DNA of 9,558 nucleotides, from assembly GCA_040757115.1 (NCBI GenBank), contig JBFLYA010000144.1:1-9558 (forward strand), read 5' to 3'. A program made the translations under genes and the position numbers. Below the pieces are notes generated by a model. It worked only from the letters and a program-made list of their open reading frames with translations, made no database searches and was not told the origin of the DNA. This DNA is from a bacterium. GTDB taxonomy: Bacteria > UBA9089 > CG2-30-40-21 > SBAY01. Below, one piece after another: positions 4,742-9,558 of this stretch (within the stretch, counting starts at the first letter, position 1; every line of letters begins with the position of its first letter).

Positions 4742-6574
4742 TCAAATATTTAACCCAATGCGTTTTTCATCAATACTGCCAATAAGTAATTTAGCCGCCT
4801 GAGATGGGTCTGTTTCTAAAATAATCCTTCCTTCAAATAATTCTATGACCTTTTTAGCAAGTATATTGCCAATGAGGGGACTACTAAGAATGGTTTGATT
4901 TAATCCAAAGTGGACTGGAATTCCTAAACTTAGAAGTCCAAATCCCATCGCCGTTGGTTTTTCTATTCCCAATTCATTGACAATAGCGACTATTGGGAGG
5001 TCTTTTAATTGCATATCAAGTCTTGTGGCAATAGCGAATAAAAGATTTAAAATATGAGCAAAATCAATCATACTCCCAAAATGCCAGATAGGTGGTAGAG
5101 CCTTTTCAATATTAGATTGTCGGGCTAAACTACACAGGATATTTCCCAGTTTTTGACCTGCATATTCAACGACGGCAGTGGTATTCATAAGTCCTGCAGA
5201 AATACAGGAATAAATACTACATCCTGTGCCTAATATCAATATATTTTTCTTTAGGAGTTCTTTGACTATTTGGAGATGAGTTTCATTAAGTTTTGGACAA
5301 CCAATTAATAAAGCAAATCCCTGTATTTCACCAGATACCAACCAATGAAGTAAAGGTTTGAAGGGGTCAATTGAATTTAACTTGCTTAAAATATCAACCA
5401 GTCCTTCAAAAGAAAAACCTGCAGAAAATGACATTAGTTTTTTTGGAGAATCTATGGAGATAGTTTTTTTACGGTTTGCAAAATTGCTAATAGCGGTCTC
5501 GATAATTTCAACGGCTTTTATATCGTTTATTTCTTGAGTATTGATAAATTGTGTATGGAAAGAATTTACCATTTGTTTTAGAGCAGGATAAACACATCCC
5601 TCATCTGCCATGACCATTTCCACTAAACCTGTCCCCACAGCAAGTTCTTGAAGGTCTGCCCCACCGAGCCAATGAATATTACCTCGACCTAATATTTCAT
5701 TTCCAATACAACCCAAACCCAGGATATTTATTCCCGTTGCTCCCTGATGATGAGCCTTCGTTATCATTTCTTCAGAATTTGCTAATTGGACAATTTTGTC
5801 GCCTGATAATGGGAAATGTCCGATTAAGATAATATTTACCTGCGGTTGTTCTAAAATCTCCATTCCTGTTTTTGTCTCAACTAATTGATGTGGCAAAAGA
5901 AGGGTATCTTGAAGTTCTGAGGCAATAATCATTGTCAAAAGGTTTGTTAATCCAATCTTAAATCCCTGTATTAAAAAATCCTCTTCATTTGAAGTAACAC
6001 CCAGACTACATAAATGATTACCCTGTAAGATTTCACTTGTGGCTGAATTGGGGAAGATATTCTTTTCAATAAGGTCAAGTCTTACTCGTTTTGGAAGATA
6101 GTTATAGACAAACCGTGTAGATACAGGAGAATTCTGTATTGGATTTTCAATATCCGCAAGAGCCTTTAATGCTACTTCTTTTTTGTCTAATAGTATGTCA
6201 AGTCTTTTGGCTATTTGTTGTAGTTTGCCTTCATTTTTTATCCGGCAAGATGTATCTAACAAAGAGAAGGCAATCTGTTTAGCATAAATTATACTTGAGG
6301 TTGTTCCTTTTATGATGGACGATAGAAGGTTTTTAGCAATGATAGTATCTAATGTATCCCCACAGATACCTGTTAGTTTTTGTTTATGGATTAATTTTAA
6401 ATGAAGTGGGAGTTGACTATGGCTGAGTTGACAGGGGCCCATAGCACATTGATTACAGCAGACTAATAATTGAGCAAAGGCACATTGAGTTTTGTGATAT
6501 TTATTTTGGCGATGAAAAATGGTTTCAATATTTTGGTTATTTTCATGATTAAAAAAATCATTTCTTTTTATCAT
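4742..6574 (-). CDS. cooS: CooS-like Ni-CO dehydrogenase/hybrid-cluster family protein lacking the Ni-ligand cysteine
   Basis: From ATG 6574 this is a 610-residue protein, close to CooS length. A TTG three codons upstream directly abuts the AGAAAG tract, so ATG is preferred. N-terminal cysteines 31, 39, 40, 43, 48 and 71 (QLLVCCNQCAMGPC, then GICG) match the D- and B-cluster [4Fe-4S] sites. C-cluster ligands by comparison with Carboxydothermus CODH-II: His253 (IGHFP, for His261), Cys289 (LGCIGNE, Cys295), Cys327 (DEGCVYP, Cys333), Cys426 (IGCPK, Cys446) and Cys452 (GTGCS, Cys476). The sixth, Cys526 in MGSCVDN, is Met502 here (FGSMIDF). The catalytic Lys (IEKPTAMG, Lys539) remains. The HSDHG histidine segment is replaced by TTSSIIYAK. 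CooS oxidises CO to CO2 at a Ni-Fe centre; without the Ni-ligand Cys this one may hold a different cluster or do another redox reaction. It starts 13 bp after the secretin stop. Confidence 0.8.
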   Translation of the reverse strand: MIKRNDFFNHENNQNIETIFHRQNKYHKTQCAFAQLLVCCNQCAMGPCQLSHSQLPLHLKLIHKQKLTGICGDTLDTIIAKNLLSSIIKGTTSSIIYAKQIAFSLLDTSCRIKNEGKLQQIAKRLDILLDKKEVALKALADIENPIQNSPVSTRFVYNYLPKRVRLDLIEKNIFPNSATSEILQGNHLCSLGVTSNEEDFLIQGFKIGLTNLLTMIIASELQDTLLLPHQLVETKTGMEILEQPQVNIILIGHFPLSGDKIVQLANSEEMITKAHHQGATGINILGLGCIGNEILGRGNIHWLGGADLQELAVGTGLVEMVMADEGCVYPALKQMVNSFHTQFINTQEINDIKAVEIIETAISNFANRKKTISIDSPKKLMSFSAGFSFEGLVDILSKLNSIDPFKPLLHWLVSGEIQGFALLIGCPKLNETHLQIVKELLKKNILILGTGCSIYSCISAGLMNTTAVVEYAGQKLGNILCSLARQSNIEKALPPIWHFGSMIDFAHILNLLFAIATRLDMQLKDLPIVAIVNELGIEKPTAMGFGLLSLGIPVHFGLNQTILSSPLIGNILAKKVIELFEGRIILETDPSQAAKLLIGSIDEKRIGLNI

Positions 6575-6587
6575 AATTAACAACTTT

Positions 6588-8588
6588 CTATTTTTTACTT
6601 TCTAAAGAAGTTGGGAGAATATACGGTGTGATATAAATGACAAGTTGTGATTGCGATTCCTCTTTTGTTAATTTTTTAAATAGATACCCAATAATTGGGA
6701 TTCGTCCTAATATAGGGACTCTGGATTCTGATTCATTTTTCTTTGATTGAACTAATCCACCGATAACGATTGTTTCTCCATTTTTCACTCTAATTGTTGT
6801 GTTAACCTTTCGTTCGCTGGTAATGGGCAAGGAACCGCCACCGGCTCCTGTTTCTGTTTCGCCTGTTTTATCACTAACTTCTGGTGAGATTTCGACATTA
6901 ATTTCACTCGAGGCAGTCACCCAGGGTTTAATTTTTAATTTTATCCCTGTTTCGACTACCCTTGGCACACCAACAGGTTCTAATTTTCCAGTCGCTTCAT
7001 TATATCTATGTTCTCGATACCGATACATTGTCAAAACATCAATATTTGCCTCATGTCCATTTAGAGTAGCAAGAGTAGGATTAGCCCGAATAGTTGCCTT
7101 TCCCTCTTTTATCAAAGCCCTTAGACTTGCGGAGAATTCTTTACTTAATTCCCCAACTTTATAAGTTAGTGGTAAAGGTATAATCTGGTCTGGAAATAGT
7201 TTTATATCAATATTTCCTTTTTGATATTTTGCCTCTGCTAATCCTAATTCTCGACCCCATGTTGTTGTATAATCAACAATTAAAGCCTCAATCATAATTT
7301 GAGGGGCTGGTTTGTCTATTTGAGAGAGATATTCCTTCACTTTATCAATTAGTTGTTGAGTGCCGATAATCGCCAGGGCATTTTGGTCTTTAAGTAATTT
7401 AATATTGGTTTTAGGAAAGGCATCTGGCAGAGATTTTAAAGCCTCTTCTACATTTATCCAGTTAACCTTAATTACCTCTGAATTAACAAAGGTAAGAGCC
7501 GCCGCACTTAAAGATACCCCCTCTCCTATAATATAAGTTCCATTACTTTTAGTAAATGTAAAATTAGTTCCTTCTAATATTAGTCCTAATAGTTTTTCTA
7601 AAGGGACATCAGTGAGATGAGCATCTACTTTACCCTTGACATAGCCTGCGGTAACAATATCAATCTTTCCTTGAACCGCAATCGCCCTTATGACCTCTTC
7701 TAAGTTTGCGGATTTTAAATCTACAGTAAACAATCCTTCCTGGTTGACCATAATAGAAAATGTTTTTTTACCTTCCATTCTGGTCACTTGAAAGATTTCA
7801 TTAATCTTTTCTACAGTAAAGCCATTAGTTTCTAAAAGAGCCCGCAATCCTACTTCTAATGGTGCATTTTCAAGATGAGAAGATACCTCACCAACAACTG
7901 ACCTATCGGCAACAATATTTATTCCCCCTTGAATGGATATTTCGCGTAATACCTTAAGTATATCAGCAGATTTAACATCCAGTGATAATAGTCCATTTTT
8001 AACAATAATTGTTCCTATTCTCTCTTCTTCTTCGCCACCTGCTCCAACGACATATATATCTTTTACCTTTCGATATTTAAAGCCACCCGTTCTAAGTATT
8101 CGTTCAAGACTTGTTTCTACCGGGACATTTTTTAGATATATTGATATTTCTCCAACAACAGATTTATCCGTAATAATATTAACTCCACTTTGTAAAGATA
8201 TGTCTCGTAGGATTTCATTAATATCTACTTTTTTTGCATCTAAGGTTAAATATCCACGCTCTACAGATAAGGTATAAGGTTTTTTTAAATCAATTTTTTT
8301 TACCTTATAAATATCACCTTTTTTTTCATAAGTTAATCCATGGGCATTAAGTAAAGCCATTAATCCTGTTTCAAAAGGGACTTTTGTCAGGTGTATTGTT
8401 ACTCGTCCTTTGATAGGTTCATCTGTGACAATATTAACTTTTTGCTGTGAGGCTAATGAGCGTAAAACATCATTTATATCCGCCTCACGGTAATCAATGG
8501 TAATAAGATTAGGTGTTGTTATTTCTTCAGTTACGGCTAATGAAGAGCCAATTAAAAGAAATAAAGTAGCAAGTAATATCTTTTTCAA
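6588..8588 (-). CDS. Outer-membrane secretin (PilQ/GspD-like) with four tandem STN-type domains
   Basis: This is 666 residues, starting at TTG 8588 behind a good Shine-Dalgarno (AGAGGTG); no in-frame ATG fits upstream. Residues 1-18 are a signal peptide (SSLA). Four homologous units of about 72 residues follow at about 28-99, 113-184, 200-271 and 286-357. Each is L-x-[T/S]-[I/L/V]-D-x-[R/K]-x-[A/V]-[D/N], then a V/I-L/I-R helix, NI[V/I]xD, V-x-G-x-[V/I]-x-x-x-L and [V/A]P-[L/V/F]-E, the STN/N0 pattern. A secretin-N domain lies at about 368-428. The channel domain runs from about 432 to 658, with the hallmark VKNGETIVIGGLV and VPILGRIPIIGYLF near the end. Secretins form the outer-membrane gate of type IV pili and type II secretion. 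The pseudopilin upstream supports that role. PilQ versus GspD cannot be decided without the other machine genes. Confidence 0.9.
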   Translation of the reverse strand: MKKILLATLFLLIGSSLAVTEEITTPNLITIDYREADINDVLRSLASQQKVNIVTDEPIKGRVTIHLTKVPFETGLMALLNAHGLTYEKKGDIYKVKKIDLKKPYTLSVERGYLTLDAKKVDINEILRDISLQSGVNIITDKSVVGEISIYLKNVPVETSLERILRTGGFKYRKVKDIYVVGAGGEEEERIGTIIVKNGLLSLDVKSADILKVLREISIQGGINIVADRSVVGEVSSHLENAPLEVGLRALLETNGFTVEKINEIFQVTRMEGKKTFSIMVNQEGLFTVDLKSANLEEVIRAIAVQGKIDIVTAGYVKGKVDAHLTDVPLEKLLGLILEGTNFTFTKSNGTYIIGEGVSLSAAALTFVNSEVIKVNWINVEEALKSLPDAFPKTNIKLLKDQNALAIIGTQQLIDKVKEYLSQIDKPAPQIMIEALIVDYTTTWGRELGLAEAKYQKGNIDIKLFPDQIIPLPLTYKVGELSKEFSASLRALIKEGKATIRANPTLATLNGHEANIDVLTMYRYREHRYNEATGKLEPVGVPRVVETGIKLKIKPWVTASSEINVEISPEVSDKTGETETGAGGGSLPITSERKVNTTIRVKNGETIVIGGLVQSKKNESESRVPILGRIPIIGYLFKKLTKEESQSQLVIYITPYILPTSLESKK

Positions 8589-8593
8589 ATCTT

Positions 8594-8600
8594 CACCTCT
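8594..8600 (-). promoter_or_regulatory. Shine-Dalgarno supporting a TTG start for the secretin
   Basis: AGAGGTG on the minus strand ends 5 nt before TTG 8588. The in-frame upstream codons (ACA AGA GGT GAA GAT) contain no ATG or GTG, and the signal peptide begins directly at the TTG, so the rare start codon is well supported. Confidence 0.75.
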
Positions 8601-8691
8601 TGTGTAAAATAAAAGGAAATATGGAGATTATGTATGGGAAAGTGAGATTCACTGCTTACCTTCTCCCCTTCATCATCTCCCTTATTTCCCT

Positions 8692-8712
8692 TTTATACTT
8701 CAGCTGTATAAA
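8692..8712. repeat. Short perfect hairpin between pseudopilin and secretin
   Basis: TTTATAC and GTATAAA flank a 7-nt loop (TTCAGCT), 12 bp after the pseudopilin stop. The rest of the 136-bp spacer contains purine-rich repeat-like sequence on the minus strand. No T-run follows on the transcribed strand, so read-through into the secretin is plausible. Confidence 0.5.
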
Positions 8713-8724
8713 CCTGAATGGTGA

Positions 8725-9246
8725 CTATATTTCATGTCCATAATTAGAGTAATAGATAGTAGATGAAAGGTTATTAAAGGCATTGGTATCTTGATGAGTA
8801 CAATTTATCCGCACATCGCCACTGTTAGAGCTATATATCCATCCACCTATGTCATTAATTTGTCCCTGTGCTATTTCATCATAGAGGTTAGTTGGGACAT
8901 AGTGAATATGTGTTTCAGTTTCTTCAGTATGCGGATGTGGATTAGACCGTTGAAGTGTTGCTCTGGGTATCTTTTGAATATAGTCAGGCACAAAAGGAGG
9001 ATAAGTTTCACCGCCATTATCCCACTTTTCAGTATTTAATAGTCTGGGCCACATTCCTCTCGTATCCGCAAAATAAATAACGATAGATGCTCGCAATGCT
9101 CCTAAATTAGCTTTTGCCGCGGCTTCTCTTGCCTTATCTATCAATTGCATAAATTTAACTACACTTATCGCGGCTAAAACACCTATTATTCCAACAACAA
9201 TCATTAACTCAAGAAGGGTAAATCCACCCTTATTATTCTTTTTCAT
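8725..9246 (-). CDS. Type II/IV pseudopilin, GspG-like, with a histidine-rich segment
   Basis: From ATG 9246 this is 173 residues. That start has GAGGAA just upstream; an ATG four codons earlier (9258) has no Shine-Dalgarno. The leader MKKNNKGG is cut between Gly8 and Phe9 by prepilin peptidase. The class III signal FTLLELMIVVGIIGVLAAI includes the Glu at mature position 5 and forms the N-terminal helix that packs in the fibre core. The C-terminal GGWIYSSNSGDVRINCT matches the GspG-type GGWxY...G.VRIN ending. An unusual stretch near 102-116 (NPHPHTEETETHIHY) has five histidines and several acids and could bind metal. Function is in a pilus or type II secretion pseudopilus, in the inner membrane and periplasm. 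It lies 136 bp upstream of the secretin, same strand, probably the same transcription unit. Confidence 0.85.
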   Translation of the reverse strand: MKKNNKGGFTLLELMIVVGIIGVLAAISVVKFMQLIDKAREAAAKANLGALRASIVIYFADTRGMWPRLLNTEKWDNGGETYPPFVPDYIQKIPRATLQRSNPHPHTEETETHIHYVPTNLYDEIAQGQINDIGGWIYSSNSGDVRINCTHQDTNAFNNLSSTIYYSNYGHEI

Positions 9247-9250
9247 GAAA

Positions 9251-9256
9251 TTCCTC
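9251..9256 (-). promoter_or_regulatory. Shine-Dalgarno deciding the pseudopilin start
   Basis: GAGGAA on the minus strand lies 4 nt before ATG 9246 (GAGG is 6 nt away). The upstream ATG at 9258 overlaps this site and has no ribosome binding site of its own, so the shorter leader peptide is preferred. Confidence 0.65.
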
Positions 9257-9377
9257 ATTATCTATTTATCAATTCTCATTTTTAGGGTTCTGCAAAACCA
9301 AGAAACTGTAGTTGTTAAGCGGGTATTTAAAACCTCTATTTTTATCAATTTCCTCCAAAGAGCAAAATGCAAAACTC

Positions 9378-9467
9378 GTTTATAGTTTAGGGTTTATAGT
9401 GTATAGTTTATAGTGTATAGTTTATAGTCCTTCAACTATCAACTATAAACTATCAACTATAAACTAT
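9378..9467. repeat. Palindromic tandem array of 14-bp units
   Basis: TGTATAGTTTATAG is repeated at 9400-9413 and 9414-9427, with a partial copy before them. After TCCTT, the inverted unit CAACTATAAACTAT is repeated at 9440-9453 and 9454-9467. The two halves pair into an AT-rich hairpin of about 90 bp between the pseudopilin gene and the partial gene at the right edge. Nothing else but AT-rich DNA is seen between 9259 and 9377. Confidence 0.7.
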
Positions 9468-9488
9468 CTTTGCCAAAGTTCAGTAAAA

Positions 9489-9557
9489 TTATCTCTTTCC
9501 TTTCAGCGTTAAAATACTTGAAGCAAAGATATTACCAAATTCCTCCAACTCTTTGAG
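9489..9557 (-). CDS. 3' end of an unidentified gene entering from the right edge
   Basis: A minus-strand frame runs in from the edge and encodes LKELEEFGNIFASSILTLKGKR before TAA (9491-9489). Codon choice and mixed polarity look like real coding sequence. It is on the same strand as the pseudopilin and ends about 240 bp upstream of it, so it may belong to the same gene cluster. Too little is visible to name a family. Confidence 0.4.
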   Translation of the reverse strand, partial: LKELEEFGNIFASSILTLKGKR

Positions 9558-9558
9558 A

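Noticed and set aside
4742-6583. TTG at 6583 as the CooS-like start
   Set aside because: It directly abuts the only possible Shine-Dalgarno, leaving no spacing; ATG 6574 has about 9 nt and is preferred.
9262-9348. A 28-codon minus-strand frame starting TTG behind a GGAGG site, upstream of the pseudopilin
   Set aside because: It uses a TTG start, is very short, has an unremarkable composition, and lies beside repeat DNA. A leader peptide cannot be excluded but is not supported.
9378-9467. CRISPR array
   Set aside because: The units are contiguous with no unique spacers and the second half is inverted, so this is a palindromic tandem repeat.

Overview
The window is AT-rich DNA from a diderm bacterium. 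It carries an outer-membrane beta-barrel gene, an outer-membrane secretin and a type II/IV pseudopilin, all with N-terminal export signals. A Ni-CO-dehydrogenase-family gene suggests an anaerobic lifestyle. The wide intergenic gaps are filled with degenerate palindromic repeats, a texture common in uncultivated candidate-phylum genomes. I cannot assign a phylum from the sequence alone.

Layout: (1) Bases 1-107 hold the 3' end of a DUF559-type endonuclease-like gene whose stop codon lies inside a palindromic repeat; three stem-loops and a duplicated 31-bp hairpin repeat follow. (2) Bases 367-1239 (+) encode a PorV/UPF0164-like outer-membrane protein, followed by two adjoining inverted-repeat elements (1242-1522). 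(3) Bases 1593-2315 (+) encode an exported LysM/coiled-coil protein with a C-terminal membrane anchor. (4) Bases 2316-3307 are a repeat-rich block holding a broken GxxExxY (PD-(D/E)XK-fold) gene. A 189-bp element with terminal inverted repeats (2939-3127), flanked by a 4-bp duplication CTAA/TTAG, interrupts it. (5) Bases 3308-4315 (-) encode a divergent Na+/Ca2+-exchanger-family membrane protein. (6) Bases 4316-4741 are a repeat-filled gap. (7) On the minus strand, in transcription order, come a partial gene end (9489-9557), a GspG-like pseudopilin (8725-9246), a secretin with four tandem STN-type domains (6588-8588) and a divergent CooS-like protein (4742-6574).

The pseudopilin and secretin plausibly work in one pilus or type II secretion machine. 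The CooS-like gene starts 13 bp after the secretin stop, so it is probably co-transcribed, although no functional link is known. It keeps the N-terminal Fe-S cysteines and five of the six C-cluster ligands but has Met where the family has the Ni-binding Cys, so it may not be a CO dehydrogenase.

The best-supported unusual observation is the insertion into the GxxExxY gene. Removing the 189-bp element and one TSD copy rejoins the two halves exactly in frame, giving ...VHQKL|GPGFLES..., the family's conserved signature.
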